A stretch of DNA of 64,000 bases, taken from contig AP024096.1 of NCBI GenBank assembly GCA_015099395.1, positions 7,915,485 through 7,979,484 of the forward strand, in the 5' to 3' direction. The first letter of the stretch is position 1; each line of letters opens with the position of its first letter. The translations under genes and the position numbers were made by a program. The DNA comes from Ktedonobacteria bacterium brp13. Lineage in GTDB: Bacteria; Chloroflexota; Ktedonobacteria; Ktedonobacterales; Ktedonobacteraceae. Shown one piece after another: positions 8,765-17,515 of this stretch. The notes beneath the pieces were generated by a model. The model searched no databases. It was not told the DNA's origin and worked only from the letters and a program-made list of their open reading frames with translations.

Positions 8765-9216
8765 GTGGGATTTTCGCCAGAATAATGTTGGTATTTACAC
8801 AAACACGCAGATATTGATTATTTTTTCTTCATCTCGTATCTCTAAAAAAGAGAAACGGTGCGAACAATAAAGGGAAGAGAAGCGTGCCACACCAGACAAC
8901 ACGACGAAGTGGGACGGTGCATGGAGAGATCCAGAAACGCAGAAAAAGAAACATTGTGTTCATTAAATATAATAAAACTTTTTTTGCATATTTTATGAAT
9001 ATTTCATAATTTTTTCAATATATTTCATTGCTTCTTTGTTTTTTCTCTCCGTATACTATACTTAAGGTATTAATCTTCTTGCGATGAAATTTTCCGTAAG
9101 ACAGAGCTGTGGAGAGGGCGATGTGCCAGATGGACATCTGCTATGTTCCTCTTCCAGATTCATAGTACCTCATCAATCACATCTTGGTTAAAAAAAGAGA
9201 AAGAGAATCGTTATTT
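8716..9216. other. AT-rich leader of the glycine-rich peptide gene, with a solo element end
   Basis: No gene seen. 8782-8802 (GAATAATGTTGG core followed by TATTTAC) closely matches the right end of the MITE-like element at 9691-9861, so it may be a solo terminus. 8960-9060 is very AT-rich, and a TATACT/TACTTAAG region near 9052-9066 could hold the promoter for the peptide gene. Confidence 0.4.
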
Positions 9217-9546
9217 ATGAAAAACAGTAAGTATCGGACATCTTTGACCAGCGAAGAGCAGGTTACGTTTCCGCAGCATCCGAGTAGCACACTTGAATTG
9301 ACAGATGAGGAACTCGCTGGAGTCTATGGTGCCTTCGGTGGAGGCTATGGCGAAGGTTTCGGTGGAGGCTATGGCGAAGGCTTCGGTGGAGGCTATGGCG
9401 AAGGTTTCGGTGGAGGCTATGGCGAAGGCTTCGGTGGAGGCTATGGCGGAGGCGGAGGCGGGGGCTTAGGCTTAGGCTTGGGCGTAGGCGTAGGCGGAGG
9501 CTTAGGCGTAGGCTTGGGCTTGGGCTTGGGCTTAGGTGGCCTCTAG
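9217..9546 (+). CDS. Glycine-rich repeat peptide with RiPP-like leader (109 aa)
   Basis: I start at ATG 9217; a TTG at 9184 would add 11 residues. Residues 1-40 look like a leader, ending in LTDEELAGVYGA. This resembles the ELxxVxG(G/A) recognition and cleavage region of Nif11/mersacidin-type precursors. Residues 41-72 are four exact copies of GGGYGEGF (24-bp DNA units, 9337-9432, alternating GGT/GGC so the unit is effectively 48 bp). Then come a poly-Gly stretch and a Gly-Leu/Gly-Val alternation (LGLGLG...) to the end. The presumed core has no Cys, Ser or Thr, so lanthionine or azole chemistry is impossible there. No modifying enzyme or transporter is adjacent. A very strong terminator follows. 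A structural or self-assembling secreted peptide is an alternative. Confidence 0.6.
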   Translation: MKNSKYRTSLTSEEQVTFPQHPSSTLELTDEELAGVYGAFGGGYGEGFGGGYGEGFGGGYGEGFGGGYGEGFGGGYGGGGGGGLGLGLGVGVGGGLGVGLGLGLGLGGL

Positions 9547-9555
9547 TAGTTCCTG

Positions 9556-9609
9556 GGGTTTGTGGTATCGCGGAACGGGTCCGTACCTGTTCCGCTACAC
9601 CACAAACCC
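9556..9609 (+). terminator. Strong Rho-independent terminator after glycine-rich peptide gene
   Basis: GGGTTTGTGGT (9556-9566) pairs with ACCACAAACCC (9599-9609), and the inner GCGGAAC (9570-9576) with GTTCCGC (9589-9595). That is 18 bp in total, then TTTTCTTTTTT. Confidence 0.9.
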
Positions 9610-9690
9610 ATTTTCTTTTTTCGTGCACAAATCACCTTGTCACGCCCCTCTTTTTGGCACACTCTCCCATGCTCTGCACTCACAAAAACT

Positions 9691-9861
9691 GTAAATCCCA
9701 AGATTCTGCGACTCTTACGCTACCTTGCTGATAGTGAGTACAATCTTTTTAATTGGGAATGTGCCGATTGACTCCAGAAGTGAAGACGCTTTTTTAGCAT
9801 AAGCTCATGATGAGCTAGAATCAGCGAGGTGGCGTAAGAGCCGAATAATGTTGGGATTTAC
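9691..9861. mobile_element. MITE-like element with 43-bp terminal inverted repeats
   Basis: The left arm 9691-9733 and the reverse complement of 9819-9861 agree at about 36 of 43 positions (outer end GTAAATCCCAA; CTCTTACGC and GCTGAT inside). The ends are flanked by ACT (9688-9690 and 9862-9864), a possible 3-bp target duplication. The 171-bp interior encodes nothing but contains a perfect palindrome, AGCTCATGATGAGCT (9802-9816). The right end is echoed at 8782-8802. Confidence 0.6.
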
Positions 9862-9923
9862 ACTCAAAAAGGCAAAAATCTAGTGATAATAAGAAGTAGA
9901 GCCTTGTATCGTTGACACAGTAG

Positions 9924-9959
9924 AAAGAGGGCCAGTAGTCGAAATACTACTGGCTCTTT
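9924..9959. terminator. Hairpin terminator overlapping the stop of the oxidoreductase gene
   Basis: CCAGTAGT (9932-9939) pairs with ACTACTGG (9946-9953), and outer AAAGAG with CTCTTT. There is a 2-nt bulge. Confidence 0.75.
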
Positions 9960-10972
9960 GCGGTGATTTGAAATGGTTCTTCATTGTTATCATTATCTGA
10001 GGAAAAACGGCTTAATGAAAATGGTTGTATGACTGCTGGTACTTCGTGCGTTGTGACTAATTTAGCTATTGCCTGACCAGTGATCGCGCTTAGAATGATT
10101 CCGACACTGTTATGTCCAACAGCAAGAGTAACATTCTTCCAATCTGGTGCCACTCCTAAGATAGGATGTTTATCAGGCGTTTTAGGTCGATGCCCTGCCC
10201 ATGCTCGTTCTACTTGGCTCTCTTTTAGCGTAGGAACGATTTTCATTGCAGCGTGGTTCAGCCATGAAATGCCCTTATCTGTTACTTTAACATCAAAGCC
10301 AACATCTTCTTTTGTAGCGCCAACAATGATAGTGCCATTTCTAGGTGCCAGATATACTGATCCGCCAAAAACAATGTGTTGTAGAGATGAATCTGGTTGT
10401 TTTAGCGATAATATCTGGCCTCGAATTGGGTTTACGGGTAACGTAATATCAAACCAGTCTTTGTACAATCCTGTCCATGCTCCTGTTGTTAGAATTAGGT
10501 GATTGCATGTAAAGGTATCACCCTCAGCTGTGTTTATTCCTGTAACCTTATCTTTATCTTGCTGTATTCCAACAACTTCTTTATAGCTGTAAATCTTCGC
10601 CCCTAGTTTTGTAGCTGCTTGTGAGAAAGCTTTGACTGTTTGTGGTGCCTTAATCTGGGCTTCTTCTGGAGCATAAATCGCCGCACAAACTTCTGGCGAT
10701 AGCACTGGTTCTATTTGGCGTGCTTCGTCACCATTTAACCATTGCATTTTTAATCCGAGCGGTTGCCAATCTGCCATACGTTTTTCGAGATTGGGTATAC
10801 GTTTAGGATTACTGACTGTACGTAGAGCTCCGGTTTGTTCATAGCCTAGTTCTATGCCAGTGAAGTCTTCTAGTTCCGATACTACTGATGGAAAGAAGGC
10901 AAAACTTGAGAGAAGAAGATCTGCAAACGCGCCTGGGCCTGAAAGTGGTCCTAGTGGGAGATTGCAAAGCAC
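9947..10972 (-). pseudogene. Glycine oxidase/D-amino-acid oxidase-like FAD protein, N-terminally truncated
   Basis: 341 aa matching the DAO family from about residue 50 onward. GPLSGPGAFADLLLSS, TGALRTV, HLILTTGAWTG, NPIRGQILSL, YLAPRNGTIIVGATKEDVGFD and GHRPKTPDKHPILG are glycine-oxidase (ThiO-like) hallmarks. The N-terminal Rossmann motif (GxGxxG) that binds FAD is missing, so the visible frame should not make an active enzyme. The first codon lies only 18 bp from the divergent NUDIX gene, which also seems to lack its N-terminus, suggesting a deletion or recombination joint. A functional truncated product is possible but unlikely. Confidence 0.65.
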
Positions 10973-10990
10973 ACTGTTTATGAAGGGTCT

Positions 10991-11488
10991 GTGCTGACTG
11001 TAAATCAGTATCGGTTTCGTATGCCAGATGGAGGAGAGATACAGCGTGATATTGTAGAGCGACCTGAAAGCGTTTTAGTTTTGCCTGTTAGTTATAAGCA
11101 GACAGTCTTGTTGGTTGAAGAATATGATCTTGGGGCTGGTACCTGGCTCTTGACGCTTCCTGGTGGCAAAGTTACTGACTCTACTGCTGAAGGCATTTAT
11201 CAGCAGGCTGTACAAGAACTACGTGAAGAGACTGGATATCGACCTGGTCGTCTAGAAAAGCTTCTTGATCTCTATAGTCACCCTGGCTATATTGGGCATC
11301 GTGTCCATTTGTTCGTTGCTCATGATTTGGAATGGGACCCTCTGGAGATGGAGGATGGGGAGGATATTAAAGTGCAGACTTTTACTTTGGAAGAGGCTTT
11401 GAATGCAACGAAGCAGGATTATCGATTTGATCCTGAGGCGGCTCTAGCTCTTTGGCTGTATTTTGGGGAAAATCGATCTGCTGTGTAG
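10991..11488 (+). CDS. NUDIX hydrolase (ADP-ribose pyrophosphatase-like), possibly 5'-truncated
   Basis: 165 aa from a GTG at 10991. Fold and order match ADP-sugar pyrophosphatases: SVLVLPVSYKQTVLLVEEYD, LPGGKV, then QELREETGY, then GYIGHRVHLFVAHDLE. The Nudix box is not canonical: the first Arg of REUxEE is Gln, and the spacing from Gly to the first Glu looks two residues longer than usual. Homologs usually carry ~10-15 more residues before LTVNQYRF. There is no clear ribosome site before the GTG. It probably hydrolysed a nucleoside diphosphate sugar; current activity is uncertain. Confidence 0.75.
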   Translation: MLTVNQYRFRMPDGGEIQRDIVERPESVLVLPVSYKQTVLLVEEYDLGAGTWLLTLPGGKVTDSTAEGIYQQAVQELREETGYRPGRLEKLLDLYSHPGYIGHRVHLFVAHDLEWDPLEMEDGEDIKVQTFTLEEALNATKQDYRFDPEAALALWLYFGENRSAV

Positions 11489-11578
11489 TATAAGATAGTA
11501 ATATCAGTATTTATATTCTTCGCGCTTTAGCTGAAATTATATTATTGAAATATAATAATTAATTACCAGAACTACTTT

Positions 11579-14500
11579 TTATTCTTTTTGATTGAAAGGA
11601 AGTTCTAGTTCATTCTCATCAAAAAAGTTTTCATGTTTTTGTGAAACTACTAGTTGTTCATATTTAAGGAAGGATGAGTTATAAACGTCTGATAATGATT
11701 TAGATTTCCTTTCTAAGATATATCGCAAAAAATTCTTCCATTCTTCAACTTGGTTATCGTCATTGTAGGCAATGTTTGTATTTCTGATTATTCTAGCCCA
11801 AGCCTTTGCTTCAGCTTTATTTTGACAACTAATTATCATCTCTCTAAATTTTGATGAAATATAATAGTTATTAGCATCTATAAAATTGATTAAATTTATT
11901 CCAGTACAGCGAAATAAAACTTCACTCTTACTTAGCATGTTTTCTATTGTAGTAGGATCTATTGTTATTTTGTATGTTTCCATTGCTTCTTCTTTTTTTA
12001 TAAATCTTCTATTTCTTGCGTCGATTTTACCTATATTATCCGTTATTAAATTTATAAAAACACAACACCCTTGCTGTACCAAAATATCCTCGTAAATAAT
12101 ATATTGTAGCAAATCAACGATTACACTTTTAATTGTATTAATAGATTTCGTATTTGAAATAAATGCAATTTTTGATGTTGCAATCTTTTTTAGTAATAAA
12201 ACAGTGATTTCTTTTGGAGGAGTGTCAAACTCATACAATTTAATAAATAATTTAATTATGGGCAGCATATTTAAATCTTTATCATAAAAATTTGTCAGAA
12301 GCTTATATAGTAATGATTGGGCAACTTTATTTAAATCTTCATTAACTGGCCACCTCAGTTGTAAGATTGTGGTTATTCGTGCCATATTAGCAGATAACAT
12401 TAAGCCTAAATTGTTTTCAATGTCTTTTAATACAGGTAAAATAACTGATATATCAACTTTAACGTTGTATAACCTTGCTGCAAAGTTTATTGTCGGATAA
12501 GTCGACTGAAAAATTTCAGGTGCATAGTAGCTGCTTATACCAAATGCAGCCTCAAATGACTCCTCGAATGCTTTTTTCTTACTTTTATCATTAATTAATA
12601 CTGGTCCCAAACGTTGAAATAGAGTAATTTGCTTTCCCCTTACTAAATCCAGGTCTTCTATCAATTTGTCGTATGTAGATTCAATTTCGCTTGAACTATA
12701 TCTATTAATGCAACAGTATAATATTTCTGCTTGATGATAATTTTGCTCGTCAATTAAACCTATTAAGTGATCTATTAACGGATTTAATCTCCTCGTAAAA
12801 ATATTTATTACCGATATTACGCCTTTACATTCTTTATTTTTCGTATAAAAACTAGTGAAGCCGTCTAGTAATTCAACATTATCTTTGCTTTTCGTAAGAA
12901 TTATTATCCAAAATATTGCTTCCAAATGAGGTAAGAGCATTCCACTATCACGCGCTTGTTTCATCGCTTGCATAGCAGTTTCTAATGAGATATCTTGATC
13001 AAGATCATCGTTTTGTTCATCCATATAAAAGTGAATTATTTTTCCTGTAATATAAAAAGTAAAGTACATTTGATCTTCTAAGCTAGAAAGATTCGAAGTA
13101 GCAAAAAATGGCTTATCATAATTTCCTTCTACATATCTAGTCCTTAAAAGGTCTCCAGTTAATGCATTTTCTGTAAAAGATATTATAGGAGAATCTCCCA
13201 CTATAATATCTTTTAAGCATATTTGAATATAAGCAGTTCTAGTTAATATTGCAATTGCTGGCACTTCCTTTATTATTCGTGCGGATAGAAAGGAATCTAG
13301 TTTTTTTAACTCGCAATTGATCCACTTTGGATCAATCTTAAAATCTATGCTTTTCTTGAGAGCTAACTTAACACTTTCTTCTTCGGAAGTATTGAAAAGA
13401 TCACTTAATGCTTCAAGAAGAAAATGGGTAGGAGCACCAACTTGGTGATAAACATCTAGTACTTTTCTTGTTAGATCTAAATCTGTAAGAAGTAAATACT
13501 TTTTCAGTACAGGTATGGCTAGATCCTGGATATCACTTGTAGGAAGCTTCTGTAATGTCTCTATAATGGATAAAACGTCTTTATTTGGGATATTGTATTG
13601 TAGCAATGTCAATCCATATTCTATAACATCCCATTGAAGTGTGCGTTTGTGTCCAAAGGAACGGTCGGCTGCTAGTTCCAATGATAATTGGGCACCTCTT
13701 CGAAGAATTTGATCAGGCCCCACTCTATCTATTTGCCTACATACCGTAACGATATTTGCTGCTTCTGCACTACGCAGTCTTCCAATTCTACCAGCAAAAA
13801 ACAGTGCAACATTCCTCCAATGCAAGGGTTTTGCTATAGCTTCAAAGCGAGCATATCGTGTTTCTTCTTGAGGTGCGTTAGCTAGATGAGCTGCAGCAAA
13901 AAATTCTTGTATAGAACGCAATTCAAAGCCAAATGAGTCTTTCTCTAATTCTACAATTAACACGAGCCTCTCTTCGGCTTCTTTTACTATGGCTTTTACT
14001 TTCTCTTCCAATTCTTGGTTAGCTGTATAGGGGTCATTGGATCTCAAAAATCTCTTAACTTCTTTTGAAAATTCAGCTTTGCTTAATGATGATTTTATAT
14101 CTTGTGCGCTAGAAGATCTACTATGCAGTGTGTAACCTAAATACTCATGAAGTTCAAAAAGTTCCTGTTTGTTAGATCTAATAGTGGCTTTAGCACTTTC
14201 TCGTTTGTAAATAACTTCTAAATACTCATTAAATAAAGCTTCACGTTGTCTTGGTGGAGTTCCTCCTGATAGTACAATAAGGATTAAAATTGTTACTTGT
14301 AGAGCAGTATTCATGAGTAAGTTAATTTGTTGATCAGATAAACAATCCTTTATAGTTTGTTTTAGCCTTCTGGCATCAGCATGTTCGATTTCTTTTGCTT
14401 GTGACCAACTACTTACATACTCAAGCACTTTCTCTTCACTTAATTTTATAAGGCGAATATGTGCAAATTTATTTAAGTCGAATTGATTAGAATAACTGGT

Positions 14501-15733
14501 TGGCCTAGAAGTAGCCAGTACTTGTATATCGGCTTTCAAAACGTGTTCACAACGTTCTAAGAACTCACCAATTCTGTCTAATAGTTTACTCTGTATGCTT
14601 GGCTCGGATACTTCATCAAGACCATCCAGTATCAACAGACAAGGGTTCTTTTGAAAAATTACTTGTATGCTCTCAGAAGAAATATGTGTTGCAGCTAATT
14701 CTTGTACATGCTCGCTAAGATAAACCTCTAGTCCATCCTTTTTGCCTGCTTCATCTAACCACTGAGCATAATCTTTAAGTACTACTTTGAATGGTATACG
14801 TGCTACTAGAGGTGTTACATCTAATTTAGTTTTGACCAAATCTTCTTTTCTGCTTAATAACGTTGCTCTGTGCACTTGAGCTAAATATTGTCCAATGGTA
14901 GATTTGCCTTCTCCTGGTCCACCAATTAAGACTATTTTTGAGAAAATTTCTGAAAGTATTAATTCGGTAGCGGAAATTTCATCCTCTTTATATTCTATTG
15001 TTGTGTTCTTCTTTATAAAATATTGCTCTTCTCTTTCATACAAAAACTGAGCATCTAAGTCAATAAAAACATCCTTTAAATTTATTCTTTTGTTTTCTGC
15101 TTGGCCAGCTTGATCTAATCGAGCATATTTTTCTCTACTGAAGGCTGTAGTCATATAATTATGAACAGTTTGTACTAAATTTGTAGATTTCCCTGCTTGA
15201 TATTCCATTAGTTCGGCAATAATATCTCCAGGAGTAATAAAACTAAGATATGCCTTTCTTACGCTTGAATATTTCTCTAAAAAACGACATACTTCATCAT
15301 AACCCCAGATTGCGATATTTGGAATATTACCGATAAAATTTGGAACAACTTCTAGTGCTATTTGATCATGCGTTCCTCTTATATGGACAGATGAAAGAGG
15401 TACATTCGTAATCAATATATAATTATTGCAATTTCTTTTGTACTTATTAATTGTTTTGTCTAATTCTGATTTTAAATCTTTCACTATTAGCTTTCTTGCT
15501 TCATCTGGTCCTATTCTTTGAATATCATGATATTTTACTTGGAAAATCCAGTCGCCTGTCCATTTATCTTGTGAAGATGGATATGGGGCTTGACCTCGAA
15601 ATGTTGCTTCTCTTCCTCCATCTGGTCCTTCTCCGAAAGTAGTAGTTCCATTACCTATTATCTCTTTGAGTAAGCTTTGGCATAGACGCTCGAATTCCTT
15701 ATCTCCAAGTCGGTTTAAATCGTAATTAGGCAA
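11579..15733 (-). CDS. NACHT NTPase with N-terminal PD-(D/E)xK (Mrr-like) nuclease domain
   Basis: A 1384-aa, markedly AT-rich gene. Residues 1-130 form a restriction-endonuclease-like domain: LGDKEFERLCQSLLKEI helix, GPDGGRE (36-42) and WIFQVKYHD (62-70), fitting the D...(E/Q)xK core of Mrr-type enzymes. Residues ~265-560 are a NACHT module: Walker A GGPGEGKST (271-279), Walker B CLLILDGLDEVS (365-376), and a sensor-like ATSRPTS. The remaining ~800 residues are helical and repeat-like, as expected of a ligand-sensing C-terminus. This is the architecture of bacterial NLR-like (bNACHT/Avs-type) anti-phage proteins: sensor binding drives oligomerisation and activates the nuclease. No partner gene is adjacent. 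Base composition differs sharply from the flanking core, consistent with transfer. Confidence 0.8.
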   Translation of the reverse strand: MPNYDLNRLGDKEFERLCQSLLKEIIGNGTTTFGEGPDGGREATFRGQAPYPSSQDKWTGDWIFQVKYHDIQRIGPDEARKLIVKDLKSELDKTINKYKRNCNNYILITNVPLSSVHIRGTHDQIALEVVPNFIGNIPNIAIWGYDEVCRFLEKYSSVRKAYLSFITPGDIIAELMEYQAGKSTNLVQTVHNYMTTAFSREKYARLDQAGQAENKRINLKDVFIDLDAQFLYEREEQYFIKKNTTIEYKEDEISATELILSEIFSKIVLIGGPGEGKSTIGQYLAQVHRATLLSRKEDLVKTKLDVTPLVARIPFKVVLKDYAQWLDEAGKKDGLEVYLSEHVQELAATHISSESIQVIFQKNPCLLILDGLDEVSEPSIQSKLLDRIGEFLERCEHVLKADIQVLATSRPTSYSNQFDLNKFAHIRLIKLSEEKVLEYVSSWSQAKEIEHADARRLKQTIKDCLSDQQINLLMNTALQVTILILIVLSGGTPPRQREALFNEYLEVIYKRESAKATIRSNKQELFELHEYLGYTLHSRSSSAQDIKSSLSKAEFSKEVKRFLRSNDPYTANQELEEKVKAIVKEAEERLVLIVELEKDSFGFELRSIQEFFAAAHLANAPQEETRYARFEAIAKPLHWRNVALFFAGRIGRLRSAEAANIVTVCRQIDRVGPDQILRRGAQLSLELAADRSFGHKRTLQWDVIEYGLTLLQYNIPNKDVLSIIETLQKLPTSDIQDLAIPVLKKYLLLTDLDLTRKVLDVYHQVGAPTHFLLEALSDLFNTSEEESVKLALKKSIDFKIDPKWINCELKKLDSFLSARIIKEVPAIAILTRTAYIQICLKDIIVGDSPIISFTENALTGDLLRTRYVEGNYDKPFFATSNLSSLEDQMYFTFYITGKIIHFYMDEQNDDLDQDISLETAMQAMKQARDSGMLLPHLEAIFWIIILTKSKDNVELLDGFTSFYTKNKECKGVISVINIFTRRLNPLIDHLIGLIDEQNYHQAEILYCCINRYSSSEIESTYDKLIEDLDLVRGKQITLFQRLGPVLINDKSKKKAFEESFEAAFGISSYYAPEIFQSTYPTINFAARLYNVKVDISVILPVLKDIENNLGLMLSANMARITTILQLRWPVNEDLNKVAQSLLYKLLTNFYDKDLNMLPIIKLFIKLYEFDTPPKEITVLLLKKIATSKIAFISNTKSINTIKSVIVDLLQYIIYEDILVQQGCCVFINLITDNIGKIDARNRRFIKKEEAMETYKITIDPTTIENMLSKSEVLFRCTGINLINFIDANNYYISSKFREMIISCQNKAEAKAWARIIRNTNIAYNDDNQVEEWKNFLRYILERKSKSLSDVYNSSFLKYEQLVVSQKHENFFDENELELPFNQKE

Positions 15734-15883
15734 TTCATTCCCTCCAAACTTTAAAAGAGATTAAAAATATTAGCTGTATTATAACACTTTGTGTTAATAG
15801 GTTCAAATAAGCAAGCAAGTTAATTTGAGCATTTTTGATTGAATTATTGATTTTGTTCATTACGTTAGCGACCTGCGTTGTAA

Positions 15884-17194
15884 GGTAGTGCCCCACTAAC
15901 TGGTGACTGAGCATAAAGCCCCCTTTCGGAGGCGGACCCTGGGAAACCTGGAACATCGAGGCGTCACAGGATCGGCGAGGGCTTGTTTTCGTGGACGTCC
16001 TCGCCGTTTAGGTTCGACCCAAGCAGCTGGAGCCACTTTGTAACCTAACAATTCATGGATGCTCCAGATGTGATCAGTCAAGCCGCTGGCCATGGCAGGT
16101 GTACACGCCCGACCCCAATGCTTGGCCTTGCTCAATTCATGATGTGCCACACAGAAATTGTAGGTGCATCCAATCAGATACATTGTATACATTTGGTCCC
16201 TCGGCTCCCCCAGTGTTCGACCACCGCGTGCAACGCTTGCAGACGACAAGCTGAGTGCCGACATTTGCGGGTCAAACTGGCCAGTCGTTCACGCATGGTT
16301 CCATTCAGCCGTTCGATAAAGGCGGTATTGAGCACCGTACCTCCGCCCGAACGTTGGAGCAACTCTTCGGCCTGATTGAGCAGACCATGCGCCATCTGGC
16401 GGGTGATCTCCACTACCCGCTTTTTCTCCGTTCGCTTGATCACCGTTCCGATATGGAGCTGCGACCAAACTACCAAGGACGCTCGACCCACTCCTGCCTG
16501 CTTTTTGACTTTCTCGCGGAAGGCGCGTCGAATGCTGCCCGGGTAGGCCGCCCAACCATCTGTTAACACAAGCAATGGACGGAGGCTCAGTGCCGCTCGA
16601 CGCACCTGTTGCATGAGCGTGTCCGCCAGTCCTTTATCCCGGGTCAGACTCACGGTCCCAGCCAACCAAAGCCGCGTGGAAACCATCATTGCAAGGCCCA
16701 TCCATGCGATCATGTTTCGTCCTTTCACCCGTATCTCGTCAGCCTGTACATGGACCAGATCCAGGGTTCCAGTTTCAATCAATGCATGATGCACCTGCTC
16801 ACAGTGTGCTCCTGCACGATCACGCCAACTGGCCACGGTTCGTTCATCCAGGTCAAAGGCGTGCACAATGGCTTGCACGGGACATCCATAGGAGAGCAAA
16901 GTCACGACGATAACAATGATCTCCGTTGGTTTGCGTAAGCCTTCGAACATCGTTCCACGCCTCGCACTAAAAGTTTGTTGACACTGCTTACATCGATAGC
17001 GCTGTCGCTTACGATCATGAACACGAATGTTGCCCTCACCTCTTTTGCCTCTTGCGGGACACGTCAAATTGGGGCAAAATTGAGAGGACGCGTCCATCGG
17101 CATTGTTGTACTGTTTTCCATAAGAACATCATGCCAAGATGCGTCATTTTTTTCAATTTCCCCCCCCAATTTCACCAGTTAGTGAGGCTCTACC
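15884..17194. mobile_element. IS1-like insertion sequence, 1311 bp, with 22-bp inverted repeats
   Basis: Ends at 15884-15905 and 17173-17194 are inverted repeats (GGTAGTGCCCCACTAAC versus GGTAGAGCCTCACTAAC, then TGGTG in both) with 2 mismatches in 22. The element is flanked by an exact 8-bp direct repeat CGTTGTAA (15876-15883 and 17195-17202). End sequence, repeat length and 8-bp duplication all fit the IS1 family. It lies next to tRNA repeat B, inside the island. Confidence 0.88.
15896..17121 (-). pseudogene. IS1-like transposase, disrupted by frameshift
   Basis: I use the ATG at 17121 (MENSTTMPMDASS); an upstream ATG at 17175 lies inside the terminal repeat. The N-terminus carries a zinc ribbon (CPNLTCPARG...CKQCQQTF) and helix-turn-helix. 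The DDE-type core shows HVQADEIRVK, VLTDGWAAYPG and FIERLNGTMRERLASLTRKCRH. The first frame stops at 16174 after GSRGTKCIQCI. The natural continuation (MYLIGCTYNFCVAHHELSK, then GLTDHIWSIHELLGYKVAP) is in the -1 frame, 15896-~16213. About 12 extra residues appear at the junction, suggesting a small insertion rather than programmed slippage, although IS1 elements do use -1 frameshifting. Confidence 0.75.
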
Positions 17195-17216
17195 CGTTGT
17201 AACAATCAGTCTATTT

Positions 17217-17392
17217 ATAACTGATTGATCGAAGGTTCGAATCCTTCTGGGCCCACCAATTGCTTAGGAAGCCAGTTCTCAGGCGTTTACATGCTAAGCT
17301 GGCTTCTTTTTATTTTGGAGAAGAGTGGTCAAAAACTTGTTGAATGACCAATCAACTCGCAAACATATAAACAGTCAGTTACATATGAGCTC
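17217..17392 (+). repeat. Direct repeat copy B: tRNA-Met 3' fragment plus flank (att-like)
   Basis: The sequence from ATAACTGATT through the T-arm, the acceptor 3' strand TGGGCCC and CCA is retained (tRNA part 17217-~17257), followed by the same terminator and ~135 bp of flank as copy A. The 5' half of the tRNA is absent, so it cannot be a functional tRNA. The rest of 17195-17515 holds no gene I can support. Confidence 0.85.
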
Positions 17393-17515
17393 GTTGAATC
17401 TTTAATGAAGGTTCTTGCAGGTCGGTGGCGTATCTCTGGCCGTGTTCTTTCGGTGTGGTCCTTTCATCGGTCTCAACTGATCCGTCCGCAGTGAGCTATT
17501 TTAATTTATATTACT

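Noticed and set aside
9337..9465. CRISPR array
   Set aside because: Direct repeats are contiguous, without spacers, and in frame as coding octapeptides. No other regular spaced repeats were seen.
9263..9628. Antisense Arg/Leu/Ser-rich protein opposite the glycine-rich peptide
   Set aside because: An artefact of GC-rich repeats read backwards; no ribosome site.
16174..16213. Programmed -1 frameshift in the IS transposase
   Set aside because: Possible for IS1-type elements, but about 12 unexpected residues at the junction favour a disruptive insertion; left open.
17217..17257. Second tRNA-Met gene
   Set aside because: Only the 3' half is present; no D-arm or 5' acceptor strand, so it is an att-like fragment.
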